Assembly (NCBI RefSeq): GCF_019748715.1
Contig: NZ_JACLBZ010000007.1
Location: 37,602-101,601, forward strand
Length of the DNA: 64,000 nt
Source of the DNA: Sporosarcina aquimarina
GTDB lineage: Bacteria > Bacillota > Bacilli > Bacillales_A > Planococcaceae
Reading direction: 5' to 3'
Part shown: piece by piece, positions 26,125 through 35,709 of the stretch
How the letters are laid out: the number at the start of each line of letters is the position of its first letter
How positions within the stretch are numbered: the stretch's first letter is position 1
Program-made: the position numbers and the translations under genes
The notes under the pieces: generated by a model
What the model was told of the DNA's origin: nothing
The model's input: the letters and a program-made list of their open reading frames with translations, nothing else
The model's database searches: none

Positions 26125-27605
26125 TGAAAGCCATCATGATTCAAGGGACTGCTTCAGATGTAGGAAAAAGTGTTTTATGTACTGCTCTCTGCCGTATCCT
26201 AGTGAACGACGGATATCGGATCGCACCATTTAAATCACAAAATATGGCACTCAATTCCTACATCACGAAAGACGGCGGAGAAATCGGTCGGGCACAGGGT
26301 GTCCAAGCAGAGGCTGCAAAGATTGATGCCACGACTGACATGAATCCTATTTTACTGAAACCGACAGGCAATATGGTGTCGGAAGTAATTTTACATGGTA
26401 AACCATTTGCCGACATGGATGCGGTGTCGTATCGCGAAAAGTTTGTTGAACAAGTGATGCCTGAGGTACGAAAGTCGTTGCGACGCTTAGAGGCGGAATA
26501 TGATGTACTTGTACTGGAAGGCGCTGGAAGCCCGGCCGAAATTAATTTAAAGAGCCGGGACATCGCCAATATGCGCATGGCACATGAAACGGATGCAGCC
26601 GTTATTTTAGTAGCAGACATAGAACGTGGTGGAGTATTTGCATCACTTGTCGGTACTTTAATGTTATTGGATGACGAAGAACGTGCACGTGTTAAAGGGA
26701 TCATTATTAATAAGTTCCGCGGCATGAAAGAGTTACTCGAAAACGGCATCGATTGGCTTGAGGAGTATACAGGGATTCAAGTACTTGGTGTCATTCCATA
26801 TTTCGATGTGCAAATAGAAGCGGAAGACTCGATGGCTCTTTCAAGTTTACGTTTAAAAAAACCTCAACATCAAGAGTTTGAAATTGATGTGGCGGTCATT
26901 AGACTTCCTCTAATCTCCAATTTTACGGACCTTGATCCATTATTTGAAGAGCCCGATGTAGGTGTGCGTTTTGTTTCTACTTTAAAAGATTTAAAAAATC
27001 CTGATGTCATCATATTACCTGGGACGAAGAATACAGTTAGTGATTATGTATGGTTGCAAGAAACGGGTTTGGCGCAAGCGATTATACAGCTTTCCCGAAA
27101 AGGAAAAAAGATTATCGGTATTTGCGGAGGTTATCAAATGCTTGGCGAAACGGTTTTAGACAACCAAGCAATTAAGGATGAGACCAAGACGTATGTCACG
27201 CTAGGCTTGTTACCAATTGAAACTGTGTTAGTTGATGAAAAACAAACAACAGTTGTCAAGGGTACGAACTATGCGGGTCAGGAGATGACAGGCTTTGAGC
27301 TTCATTTGGGGCGCAGTACACCAACTCGACCGATACAAAGCTTCATTTGCCTGGACAATGGAAGGCAAGATGGCGTCTATACAGACCAAGTGATGGGCAC
27401 GTATTTACACGGAGTTTTTCAAAATCGCATGTTCACACGTAACTATTTCAATCAAATACGGGTGGAAAAAGGCTTAGAAGAAGTCTCTGGTGAAATACTT
27501 TCTGATTATGAGCGACGGGAGCAAGCGTATGAAATGTTGGATCATCATGTGCGCAAGCATTTGAATATGGAAAAAGTTTATGAATTACTAGATGAATCAA
27601 CGTAA
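26124..27605 (+). CDS. cbiP: Cobyric acid synthase
   Basis: The 493-residue enzyme amidates side chains b, d, e and g. The N-terminal domain shows GTASDVGKSVLCTALCRI and PFKSQNMALNSYIT, the C-terminal amidotransferase domain GICGGYQMLG near residue 335 and a late catalytic His in YLHGVF. It ends the biosynthetic part of the operon: the next steps (cbiB, cobU, cobS, cobT) are not in this window. Confidence 0.95.
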   Translation: MKAIMIQGTASDVGKSVLCTALCRILVNDGYRIAPFKSQNMALNSYITKDGGEIGRAQGVQAEAAKIDATTDMNPILLKPTGNMVSEVILHGKPFADMDAVSYREKFVEQVMPEVRKSLRRLEAEYDVLVLEGAGSPAEINLKSRDIANMRMAHETDAAVILVADIERGGVFASLVGTLMLLDDEERARVKGIIINKFRGMKELLENGIDWLEEYTGIQVLGVIPYFDVQIEAEDSMALSSLRLKKPQHQEFEIDVAVIRLPLISNFTDLDPLFEEPDVGVRFVSTLKDLKNPDVIILPGTKNTVSDYVWLQETGLAQAIIQLSRKGKKIIGICGGYQMLGETVLDNQAIKDETKTYVTLGLLPIETVLVDEKQTTVVKGTNYAGQEMTGFELHLGRSTPTRPIQSFICLDNGRQDGVYTDQVMGTYLHGVFQNRMFTRNYFNQIRVEKGLEEVSGEILSDYERREQAYEMLDHHVRKHLNMEKVYELLDEST

Positions 27606-27640
27606 CAACAGGATTACAGAAGCATTGAGGAGAAGGTTCA

Positions 27641-28507
27641 ATGAAGAATGAGTCGGGAACGAAGCTTGAGTTGGGGAAGTCTCCTTTACAAATCGATTTC
27701 GAAAAGTTCTGGAAAGAAGGCATGCTGGATTGGCATGGCAAGATGCCAGAGCGCATGGTGGATGACGAACTGGAAGAAGCTTTTTGGGCACAGTCCATGA
27801 AGAAAAAAACATATAAGCAAACAGATGACTACGCGAAGAAAATCTATAAAAAAATGAAGCCGCATATTCCACAAGACGCCAGTTGCATTGAAATTGGACC
27901 GGGTTGGGGCAACTATACATTCCAACTAGATGAAGACGTTAAAAGTTTAACGCTTGTCGATGGTTCTGAAAGCGTACTTGCATATTTAAAACAATACTAC
28001 GAAAGCGATGCATCTGTTCAGTTTGTTTATAGTAAATGGGAAGAAGCGCAAATTGAACCGCATGATGTCGTTGTTGGAGTGAACTGCTTTTACCGTATGT
28101 ATGAAATGAAAGCAGCATTGAAAAAGATGGACGCACTTGCACAAAAACGCGCCATCATCGGCTTAACGACAGGTCCAATTCAGCCGCATTATGTCATTTT
28201 AGATGAGCAGTATGGCTATGAAATTAAATATCCGCGTCGTGATTACATTGCCATTCTTAACATCCTGTATCAATTAGGCATTTATGCTGATTGTGAAATG
28301 ACTAAGCTGGAACGCACCTATCGTTACGATACGTTAGAACAACTATATGAGGCGCAAAGTAAAAAAATCTTATCGCCTCAATTTGAATTGATACATGTGA
28401 GAGCCTCACTTGAACCTTTTATTACACTAGAGGAAGGTCAATATGTGTACCGTCATCCGTTCTATGCAGCAATAATTAGTTGGGAACCTTCGAATTCACA
28501 TGACTAG
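27641..28507 (+). CDS. Class I SAM-dependent methyltransferase of unknown role in the cobalamin operon
   Basis: A soluble protein of 288 residues with a Rossmann methyltransferase core: motif I CIEIGPGWGNYTFQL near residue 87, followed by LTLVDGSESVLAYL and an acidic/aromatic motif near VGVNCFYRMYEM. No tetrapyrrole-methylase features are present, so it is not one of the known corrin methylases. It is cotranscribed between cbiP and the btuC-like gene and overlaps the latter by 8 bases, which argues for a function linked to corrinoid salvage or modification. Substrate unknown. Confidence 0.8.
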   Translation: MKNESGTKLELGKSPLQIDFEKFWKEGMLDWHGKMPERMVDDELEEAFWAQSMKKKTYKQTDDYAKKIYKKMKPHIPQDASCIEIGPGWGNYTFQLDEDVKSLTLVDGSESVLAYLKQYYESDASVQFVYSKWEEAQIEPHDVVVGVNCFYRMYEMKAALKKMDALAQKRAIIGLTTGPIQPHYVILDEQYGYEIKYPRRDYIAILNILYQLGIYADCEMTKLERTYRYDTLEQLYEAQSKKILSPQFELIHVRASLEPFITLEEGQYVYRHPFYAAIISWEPSNSHD

Positions 28508-29540
28508 GTTACGATTTACATTATTAATTGGAGCGTTGCTGGCGGGATTGCTTGTTTCCATGACTTTTGCAGTGATGGTGGGCTCCGTTGGTATAACACC
28601 AAGCATTATTTGGGAAGTGCTTTTTTCAAAAATTGGTTTACCAGTGGAAGCTACGGCTTCAAAAGCACAGAACATTATCATTTGGGAAATCCGCTTACCT
28701 CGAATTATACTTGCTGCAATTGTTGGCGCGGCCCTGGCAATCAGTGGCGCGGCGATTCAAGCATTAGTTAGGAACCCTATTGCAGATCCTTATATTTTGG
28801 GGGTATCTTCTGGAGCATCAGTTGGTGCAACAATGGTTATTTTACTTGGCGCATTTAGTTTTTTAGGGACTTATGCGTTATCTTTTGCTGCCTTTTTAGG
28901 GGCTATCCTCGCTGTTGTGATCGTATTTTTATTGGCTCGTGTCAACGGCCGAACGTCTGTTATACGCCTGCTTTTAGCAGGGATTGCGATATCGATGGTG
29001 TTTTCCGCTATTACAAACTTCATGCTTGTGACATCAAAACAACAAGGCGGTATTCAAGCTGTTATGCATTGGATGCTTGGCAGTTTAGCAGGCGCAAAAT
29101 GGTCAACGATCGGAATACCGTTTTTTACGTTCCTTTTGGTTTTCCTGTTGCTTTTATTGAATTATCGCCAACTGAATGCGTTGCTTCTTGGTGAAGAACT
29201 AGCTACGACACTTGGTATCAACTTAGACCGTTTTCGAATTTTTATTATCCTGGTTGTCTCGTTGCTAACAGGTGTTGTAGTTGCCAGCAGTGGAAGTATT
29301 GGTTTTGTCGGATTGATTATTCCTCATCTTGTGCGAATGATAGTAGGTTCAAATTATAAATTCGTCCTGCCGATCAGTGCATTAATGGGTGCCGTCTTCT
29401 TAGTCTGGGCGGATATGGTTGCACGGATGGCGATAGCACCTGAAGAAATGCCGATTGGAATCATTACTGCTGTTTGTGGAGGACCCTTCTTTATTTGGAT
29501 GCTTAGACGCCGTCGATACTCTTTTGGGGATGGTGAATAA
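28500..29540 (+). CDS. btuC: Corrinoid ABC transporter permease, first set (BtuC/FecCD family)
   Basis: The 346-residue protein is a FecCD-type permease with about ten membrane segments, the family's RLPRIILAAIVGAALAISGAAIQALVRNPIADPYILGVSSGAS region near residue 65 and GFVGLIIPHLVR near residue 270. Siderophore permeases look alike; location under the B12 riboswitch and among corrinoid genes supports vitamin B12 or cobinamide uptake. Followed by its ATPase after 2 bases. Confidence 0.85.
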   Translation: MTRLRFTLLIGALLAGLLVSMTFAVMVGSVGITPSIIWEVLFSKIGLPVEATASKAQNIIIWEIRLPRIILAAIVGAALAISGAAIQALVRNPIADPYILGVSSGASVGATMVILLGAFSFLGTYALSFAAFLGAILAVVIVFLLARVNGRTSVIRLLLAGIAISMVFSAITNFMLVTSKQQGGIQAVMHWMLGSLAGAKWSTIGIPFFTFLLVFLLLLLNYRQLNALLLGEELATTLGINLDRFRIFIILVVSLLTGVVVASSGSIGFVGLIIPHLVRMIVGSNYKFVLPISALMGAVFLVWADMVARMAIAPEEMPIGIITAVCGGPFFIWMLRRRRYSFGDGE

Positions 29541-29542
29541 AG

Positions 29543-30328
29543 ATGTTGCAAGTGAAAAATATTTCATTCTCTGTGCCGGAAAAACAGATTTTGCATGACA
29601 TTTCATTTTCAATGGATCAAGGCAAATTTATTGGGATTATTGGTCCGAATGGCAGCGGGAAATCGACGATGTTAAAAATTATCTACCGCTATTTGAAACA
29701 ATCAAGCGGACAGGTGATGTTATATGAAAATGACATGGAGCAGATGACTCGAAAAAAGATCGCTCAAGAAATGGCGGTTGTGAGCCAAGAAACCCCTGTA
29801 CTCTTTGATTTTACCGTAAAGGATTTAGTCATGATGGGGCGAACGCCGTATAAACAATGGCTTGCACAGGACAGCAAAGAAGATTTTGCTATTGTTGAAG
29901 AAAGCATGAAGCTTGCCGACGTGCTGTACTTAAAAGACCGAACGCTCGGTCAGTTATCCGGCGGTGAGAAGAAACGGGTAATGCTCGCGCGTGCACTCGC
30001 GCAACAGGCAAACATCTTAATTCTAGATGAGCCCACCAATCATCTTGATATTGAACACCAACTTCAATTAATGGATTTGGTGAAAGAGCTACCCATTACA
30101 ATTATAGCAGCATTGCATGACTTGAATTTAGCGGCTAGCTATTGTGATGAATTGCTTTTAATGGATGAAGGGAACCTCCATATGAAGGGAACTCCCGAAC
30201 AGGTACTGACAGAAGAAACCATAAAACAAGTATTCCATGTACAAGCTGGTATTTCAAAGAACCCGTTTACACAAAAATTGCATTTGTTTTTTTACGCAGA
30301 AAACGTTGGGAGAAGTGAAGACAAATGA
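29543..30328 (+). CDS. btuD: Corrinoid ABC transporter ATP-binding protein, first set
   Basis: A 261-residue ABC ATPase with Walker A GPNGSGKST near residue 35, Q-loop VVSQETP, signature LSGGEKKRVMLARAL and Walker B ILILDEPTNHLD. It energises the permease encoded before it. Its end overlaps the start of the binding protein by 4 bases. Confidence 0.87.
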   Translation: MLQVKNISFSVPEKQILHDISFSMDQGKFIGIIGPNGSGKSTMLKIIYRYLKQSSGQVMLYENDMEQMTRKKIAQEMAVVSQETPVLFDFTVKDLVMMGRTPYKQWLAQDSKEDFAIVEESMKLADVLYLKDRTLGQLSGGEKKRVMLARALAQQANILILDEPTNHLDIEHQLQLMDLVKELPITIIAALHDLNLAASYCDELLLMDEGNLHMKGTPEQVLTEETIKQVFHVQAGISKNPFTQKLHLFFYAENVGRSEDK

Positions 30329-31317
30329 AAAAGAAATTAATCGGTGTACTAATGTTTTTAACAGCGTTGCTTTTATTGGTAGCATGCTCAAGCAGTGATA
30401 CAGGAAAAGAAGGAAAGAAAGACGATGCAAAAAGTGGAGAAACAGAGCAGACGGATAAGGTTGTAATCGACAATGATGATTTTGTCATCGAATACGATGA
30501 AGCTCCAAAAAGTGCGATTTCATTAAACCAACATGTAACAGAAATTATGCTAGCGCTTGGTCTGGAAGAATCCATGGTCGGTACCGCTTACTTAGATGAT
30601 AAAATTTACGAACCGTTACAGGAAGCATATGAGAAAGTACCGGTATTAGCTGAACAATATCCATCAAAAGAGCAAGTGATCGAAGCAGAAGCAGACTTTC
30701 TATATGGTGGTTGGTCAAGTGCATTCAATGAAAAAGGTATTGCTACGCGTGAAGAATTAAAAGAGTTAGGTATTGATAGCTATTTACAGATGTCCTCTAC
30801 TAAAGTGGCACCAACATTGGAAGATATCTATACAGACATTCGTAATATCGCAAAGGTTTTCCGTATAGAAGATCGCGGTGAAGAACTAATTACTCAAATG
30901 AATCAAGACATTGAAGAGATTACAGCTAAATTGCCAGAAGTGAAAGATCCTTTGGAAGTTTTGGTATTTGACAGCGGAGAAACAGATTTGACTACAGCAA
31001 CGCAGAACTTCATGAATACACTTGTAGCAATGGCTGGTGGAAATAACGTCTTTGGTGATGTTGAAGGAAACTGGGCTACGGTTTCAAAGGAAGATGCGGT
31101 AGAACGTCAGCCGGAAGTGATCGTTGTAATTGATTATGGTTCAACTACAGTAGAACAGAAAATTAATTTCCTTAAATCAGATCCAGCACTAAGTCAAACA
31201 CCTGCCGTACAAAATGAGAAATTTGTTACGTTGCCATTATCAGCAGCTTCCGAAGGTGTTCGTGTAGCAGAAGCAGTTGAAATTTTGGCAAAAGGTTTCT
31301 ATCCAGACGCTTATTAA
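30325..31317 (+). CDS. btuF: Corrinoid ABC transporter substrate-binding lipoprotein, first set
   Basis: A lipoprotein precursor of 330 residues (signal ending LLLLVACSSS, lipidated Cys21), followed by an acidic linker and a BtuF/FhuD-type bilobal domain (LNQHVTEIMLALGLEESMVGTAYL near residue 70). It anchors on the outer face of the membrane and hands substrate to BtuCD. It completes the first import set. Confidence 0.85.
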   Translation: MKKKLIGVLMFLTALLLLVACSSSDTGKEGKKDDAKSGETEQTDKVVIDNDDFVIEYDEAPKSAISLNQHVTEIMLALGLEESMVGTAYLDDKIYEPLQEAYEKVPVLAEQYPSKEQVIEAEADFLYGGWSSAFNEKGIATREELKELGIDSYLQMSSTKVAPTLEDIYTDIRNIAKVFRIEDRGEELITQMNQDIEEITAKLPEVKDPLEVLVFDSGETDLTTATQNFMNTLVAMAGGNNVFGDVEGNWATVSKEDAVERQPEVIVVIDYGSTTVEQKINFLKSDPALSQTPAVQNEKFVTLPLSAASEGVRVAEAVEILAKGFYPDAY

Positions 31318-31346
31318 AATCTTAAGAGAGTGGGAGGTCATATTTT

Positions 31347-32543
31347 ATGACAACATGGAATTTAACGCAGATGCAACGTCATGTACTCATTTGCAATGGC
31401 GATACATGTATGGGCGCCGGGGCTGAAGAGGTCACGCAACAAATCCGTGATGAGATCCGAACCAATCGTTTAGATGAACATATCCACACATCGCGCACCC
31501 GCTGTAATGGACGCTGCAAGGATAAATGTGTTGTCATCGATTATCCAAAAGGAACATGGTATTCCGTGCAAAAAGAAGAAACGGCACGGGCAATTGTTCA
31601 TGAAACTGTGAAGGAAGAGTCGATCATTTATTCAATGGAGCACGGCGAACGAAAACGTGGTGAATCTCGTTTTAAAGGGATAAATAAATACAGAAAAGCT
31701 AGAGGAACGGTGAAAAAAGCTGTATTGTTTGTCGGGCATGGCAGTAGGTTGGAGGCAGGAAATGAAGAGGTCCGCCAATTTGTTGAACAAATGAAAGAGC
31801 GTATCGATTCATCCTTACTTGTAGAAACATGTTTTTTAGAATTTGCGTCGCCGAATATCGAAGATGGAATTCAACTGTGTATTGAAAAGGGTGCAGGTGA
31901 AGTCCATGTGATCCCGATCATATTATTGCATGCAGGTCACTCTAAATTGCATATTCCAGCTGAAATTGAACATGCAAGAGAGCAGTTTCCGGATATTCGG
32001 TTCACGTATGGTCAAACGATCGGTATTCATGATGAGGTTATTGAAATCTTAACGACACGACTTACTGAAGTTGGTTTTGATATTAGTCAGAAGCACGAGG
32101 ATACAGCTATCCTCTTTATTGGGCGAGGTAGCAGTGATTTGGATGCGAAAGAGGATTTTTATAAAATTAGTGGATTGTTACAAAAGAAAGTAAATGTACC
32201 AATCATTGAAAATGCTTTTATGGGGGTTACAACGCCCACAGTGCAGGAAGGAATGGAGCGTTGTATAGAATTAGGTGCAAAAAAAGTAATTATGCTGCCG
32301 TACTTTTTATTCACGGGGATCTTAATGGAACGAATGAAAGGAAACGCGGAACAGTTTAGGCAGTATTATCCACAAACGGAAATTGAGATTGCCAAGTATT
32401 TTGGCTACCATCCGAAGTTACAGACAGTATTGCTGGAACGGATGAATCAAGCTTTGGACGGTACTTCGACAGGAATGCAGGATTTAGAGAATTTCCGTAT
32501 ATACGTGGAAGAGCATGGATATGTGCACGAGCATCAACATTAA
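31347..32543 (+). CDS. cbiX: Fusion of thioredoxin-like 2Fe-2S ferredoxin (CbiW-like) and sirohydrochlorin cobaltochelatase CbiX
   Basis: Residues 1-95 resemble thioredoxin-like 2Fe-2S ferredoxins: CNGDTCMGAGAEE (Cys13 and Cys18 region) and later TRCNGRCKDKCVVIDYPKG give five cysteines of the expected spacing. Residues 125-380 are a double CbiX chelatase, with FVGHGSRLEAGNEEV near residue 130 (metal-binding His), ILLHAGHSKLHIPAEIE near residue 195 and a second repeat with IFIGRGSSDLDA near residue 255. The C-terminus ends in HEHQH. CbiX inserts cobalt into sirohydrochlorin. In B. megaterium CbiW (ferredoxin) and CbiX are separate genes; here they appear fused and displaced downstream between two importer sets. 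Confidence 0.88.
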   Translation: MTTWNLTQMQRHVLICNGDTCMGAGAEEVTQQIRDEIRTNRLDEHIHTSRTRCNGRCKDKCVVIDYPKGTWYSVQKEETARAIVHETVKEESIIYSMEHGERKRGESRFKGINKYRKARGTVKKAVLFVGHGSRLEAGNEEVRQFVEQMKERIDSSLLVETCFLEFASPNIEDGIQLCIEKGAGEVHVIPIILLHAGHSKLHIPAEIEHAREQFPDIRFTYGQTIGIHDEVIEILTTRLTEVGFDISQKHEDTAILFIGRGSSDLDAKEDFYKISGLLQKKVNVPIIENAFMGVTTPTVQEGMERCIELGAKKVIMLPYFLFTGILMERMKGNAEQFRQYYPQTEIEIAKYFGYHPKLQTVLLERMNQALDGTSTGMQDLENFRIYVEEHGYVHEHQH

Positions 32544-32590
32544 GTAGTTAACCGGAAATTTTTCAATACACCTGTTAGTAGGAAGGGGTA

Positions 32591-33733
32591 ATGGGAGTGA
32601 AGAATCTCGCTGCTACAAAAGGGGACGGTGAATTAATAGAATCACCACCGGTAAGAAAAATAGATAGTAGTGAAAAAGAAAAAAACAAGCATCAAAGACG
32701 TTTTAAAATTTTGTTGTTCATCTTGCCTCTCGGTCTTTTCTTGTCACTGACGCTGTCTGTTATGCTTGGCCCTGTGACAATTGATATGGTAACGGTTTGG
32801 AAAATCGTGTTGTCCAATATACCTTATATAGGGGATGGAGTTACAGCATACTGGTCGACTGCCCAACAAAACATCATATGGGAATTGCGATTTCCTCGTG
32901 CTTTATTGGGAGGAATAGTAGGTGCTGGTTTGGCTATCGCAGGAGTAGGAATTCAGGCGCTTGTCAGAAACTCCTTAGCAGATCCGTACATCCTTGGGGT
33001 ATCATCCGGAGCTTCCGTTGGTGCGACACTCGTCATTTTGTTTGGAGCGTTGCAATTTTTTGGTCAATACGCCCTATCGATTGCTGCTTTTCTAGGAGCA
33101 TTTTTATCCGTTGTTTTTGTTTATACATTCGCACGGGTAGGTGGTCAGATTTCGACAATACGCCTGTTGCTTGCAGGGATTGCAATATCTATGATCCTAG
33201 GCGCTGTCACAAATGTCATTGTTCTTTCTGCGCCTGAAGAAGAAGGTATTCGAAGTGCGATGTATTGGATGATGGGAAGCTTAGCGGGAGCAAATTGGAC
33301 AGTTCTGCCTATACCGGCAACAGCCGTAGTGTTGGTTTTCGCATTTTTGCTGTACCAATCTCGTACTTTAAACCTCATATTGATGGGAGAAGATACAGCC
33401 GCAACGTTAGGCATTAACGTCGACGCATTCCGAAAGTTATTAATCGTCGTCACTTCTCTTCTAACTGGGGTTCTTGTTGCAGTGAGTGGAGCTATCGGCT
33501 TTGTTGGATTGATGATCCCGCATATGATCCGCCTACTCGTAGGTTCAGATCATAAAAGAGTGCTGCCGATTAGTGCGTTATTCGGTGCTGTCTTTATGAT
33601 CTGGGCAGATATTGTAGCCAGGCTCGTAGTGGCTCCTGAAGAACTGCCAATAGGAGTGGTGACAGCATTGTGCGGTGGACCATTTTTCATTTGGTTATTA
33701 CGAAGAAGTTCCTATTCATTCGGAGGTCGTTGA
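32591..33733 (+). CDS. btuC: Corrinoid ABC transporter permease, second set (BtuC/FecCD family)
   Basis: A paralogue of the permease at 28500: the same RFPRALLGGIVGAGLAIAGVGIQALVRNSLADPYILGV region and GFVGLMIPHMIR motif, with an extra charged N-terminal stretch of about 40 residues. 380 residues in total. AGGAAGGGG lies before the ATG. The second set may handle other corrinoids (cobinamide, pseudo-B12) or have different affinity. Confidence 0.85.
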   Translation: MGVKNLAATKGDGELIESPPVRKIDSSEKEKNKHQRRFKILLFILPLGLFLSLTLSVMLGPVTIDMVTVWKIVLSNIPYIGDGVTAYWSTAQQNIIWELRFPRALLGGIVGAGLAIAGVGIQALVRNSLADPYILGVSSGASVGATLVILFGALQFFGQYALSIAAFLGAFLSVVFVYTFARVGGQISTIRLLLAGIAISMILGAVTNVIVLSAPEEEGIRSAMYWMMGSLAGANWTVLPIPATAVVLVFAFLLYQSRTLNLILMGEDTAATLGINVDAFRKLLIVVTSLLTGVLVAVSGAIGFVGLMIPHMIRLLVGSDHKRVLPISALFGAVFMIWADIVARLVVAPEELPIGVVTALCGGPFFIWLLRRSSYSFGGR

Positions 33734-33735
33734 CG

Positions 33736-34539
33736 ATGGGTATAACAGTTGAAGGCATATCAGCCAGCATACAGGAAAAGAAGATTATCTCCGACATTCA
33801 TTTGCGGGTGAAGCCTGGGCAGTTTGTTGGACTGATTGGTCCGAACGGAAGCGGAAAATCCACGCTGTTAAAAAGCATTTACCGGATCAACAAGCCGGAT
33901 TGCGGAAAAATTACATTGGATAGTGAAAATCTGTACGAAATATCAGCAAAAAAAACGGCTCAAAAAATGGCGGTAGTCAGTCAGGAATCGCAGCATACAT
34001 TTGAGTTTTCAGTAATGGAAATCGTGCTGATGGGACGAGCTCCGCATAAGAAGATGATGGAAACGGACACAGTTGAAGACATGCGTATTGCAGAAGAGGC
34101 GCTTGAAAAAGTAGGACTGGAAAGCTATGGAGATCGTCTGATTTCTACGCTATCCGGCGGGGAAAAACAAAGAGTTATGGTAGCGAGAGCTCTCGCCCAG
34201 CAAGCGAAATATTTGGTACTGGATGAACCTACGAACCATTTGGACATTCATCATCAACTTCAGCTAATGGACTTGGTTAAGAAATTAAATATCACGGTCA
34301 TAGCGGCTCTTCATGATCTAAATATCGCTTCGGTCTATTGCGATCATATATATGTGTTGAATCAAGGACAGCTGGCTGTTGCAGGTCAGCCAGAAGAAGT
34401 TTTAACGGAGACAATACTACAAGAAATATTCCGGGTAAATACTCATATCATCCAGCATCCGATAACCGGAAAGACACATATTACCTTTCTTTCTGACGCG
34501 GCTCCTGCTATTAAAAGACATGAAGAGGTGTACATATGA
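33736..34539 (+). CDS. btuD: Corrinoid ABC transporter ATP-binding protein, second set
   Basis: An ABC ATPase of about 267 residues with Walker A GPNGSGKST, signature LSGGEKQRVMVARAL and Walker B LVLDEPTNHLD, closely similar to the first BtuD. ATG 33736 follows GGAGGTCG at 33722; the longer frame that starts inside btuC is rejected. Stop overlaps the next start by 4 bases. Confidence 0.87.
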   Translation: MGITVEGISASIQEKKIISDIHLRVKPGQFVGLIGPNGSGKSTLLKSIYRINKPDCGKITLDSENLYEISAKKTAQKMAVVSQESQHTFEFSVMEIVLMGRAPHKKMMETDTVEDMRIAEEALEKVGLESYGDRLISTLSGGEKQRVMVARALAQQAKYLVLDEPTNHLDIHHQLQLMDLVKKLNITVIAALHDLNIASVYCDHIYVLNQGQLAVAGQPEEVLTETILQEIFRVNTHIIQHPITGKTHITFLSDAAPAIKRHEEVYI

Positions 34540-35540
34540 TGAAAAAGTATTCGAAATTGTTAAGTGTACTGATGGTGATAGCCATCCTATCTGCATGCGG
34601 TCAATCGGACAATAAAATAGAATATGGTTCTTCTGATGATCAGACAAATGAGGCAGACAGCGCTGAAACTTACGAGCCTGTAACGCTAGATAATTTCGGT
34701 CGGGAGGTAACGTTTACGGAACCGCCAAAACGAACGGTTGGGTTGATGCAAGATAATGCTGAATTAATGCTGGCACTCGGATTAGATGAGTATCTTGTAG
34801 GCTACTCGTTTCCACGGGATAAAGCAGCACCCGGATTGGAAGAGAAAGTGAAGAAAGTTCCGCTTTTATCTGAAATGTATCCTTCAAAAGAAGTGTTACT
34901 AAGTAAGGAACCTGATTTTGTCATGGGATCAGACGACTTTTTTGTTGACAGTGTAATCGGTACGACTGCTGAACTTGAAAAACGTGGGGTGAAGTCCTAT
35001 ATACCTGAGGCGGCTGGAAAACCGGCAACTTTGGAAAATATGGTATACAAGGAGATTAGTGAAGTATCCCGTATTTTTGGCGTTGAAAGTCGTGGAGATG
35101 AATTAATCCAGTCAATAAAAGAGACTGTAATGGGGATACAAGAAAAAATAAGTGACGAAGAGCCTGTGAGAGTTTTCTATATGGGCGGCGGCGATAGCGG
35201 GTCTGCTATCACTACTGGAGGAGATATGATACGATCCCATGTCGTCGGTTTAGCAGGCGGAGAAAATATTTTCAGTGAGTCAACAGGATGGATGCCAGAA
35301 GTTAGTTGGGAAGAGGTAATTGAGCGTGATCCCGAGGTGATTGTGTTAGCTTATTGTTGCGGAACGACACCTGAGCAGTTAATGGATGCGATCTCTAATA
35401 ATCCATCGCTTCAGGACGTTACAGCAGTCAAAAATAAGCGGTATGTCACTATCGAGCACGCCGATGTAGAACAGTCGGTTCGAATTCCAAGTGGACTAGA
35501 GACATTGGCGAAAGGTTTTTATCCAGAACGCTTTGAATGA
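34536..35540 (+). CDS. btuF: Corrinoid ABC transporter substrate-binding lipoprotein, second set
   Basis: A 334-residue lipoprotein (AILSACGQS, Cys21) with a BtuF-type domain (VGLMQDNAELMLALGLDEYLVGYSF near residue 67). It carries an unusual AYCCGTT (paired cysteines near residue 270) absent from its two paralogues in this window. It is followed by a terminator, so it closes the main operon. Confidence 0.85.
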   Translation: MMKKYSKLLSVLMVIAILSACGQSDNKIEYGSSDDQTNEADSAETYEPVTLDNFGREVTFTEPPKRTVGLMQDNAELMLALGLDEYLVGYSFPRDKAAPGLEEKVKKVPLLSEMYPSKEVLLSKEPDFVMGSDDFFVDSVIGTTAELEKRGVKSYIPEAAGKPATLENMVYKEISEVSRIFGVESRGDELIQSIKETVMGIQEKISDEEPVRVFYMGGGDSGSAITTGGDMIRSHVVGLAGGENIFSESTGWMPEVSWEEVIERDPEVIVLAYCCGTTPEQLMDAISNNPSLQDVTAVKNKRYVTIEHADVEQSVRIPSGLETLAKGFYPERFE

Positions 35541-35571
35541 GCTTTTAAAGATGATGTAGCAGAACTGGAAA

Positions 35572-35608
35572 GTCTAGATATAATCGATTTTTATATCTGG
35601 GCTTTTTT
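35572..35608 (+). terminator. Terminator at the end of the main cobalamin operon
   Basis: GTCTAGATATAA (35572-35583) pairs with TTATATCTGGGC (35591-35602), including two G-T pairs, and is followed by six T. It separates the orphan third binding protein from the rest. Confidence 0.8.
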
Positions 35609-35709
35609 AGTTAGAGAGTAGAGGTTTTATTGATTCTTAAAACTAGGCAATCAAGGTATAAGCATGGGATGCCGTAATACAAAAACCAATATGAATAGGA
35701 GTTCGTCCA

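Noticed and set aside
26258..26749. 163-codon minus-strand frame
   Set aside because: Shadow of cbiP; low-complexity Ser/Ala-rich translation and no start signal.
28500..31317. Iron-siderophore transporter
   Set aside because: The FecCD family alone cannot tell, but location in the riboswitch-controlled B12 operon makes corrinoids more likely.
32797..33237. 146-codon plus-strand frame in another phase
   Set aside because: Overlaps the second btuC permease completely and reads as a Cys/Arg-rich shadow.
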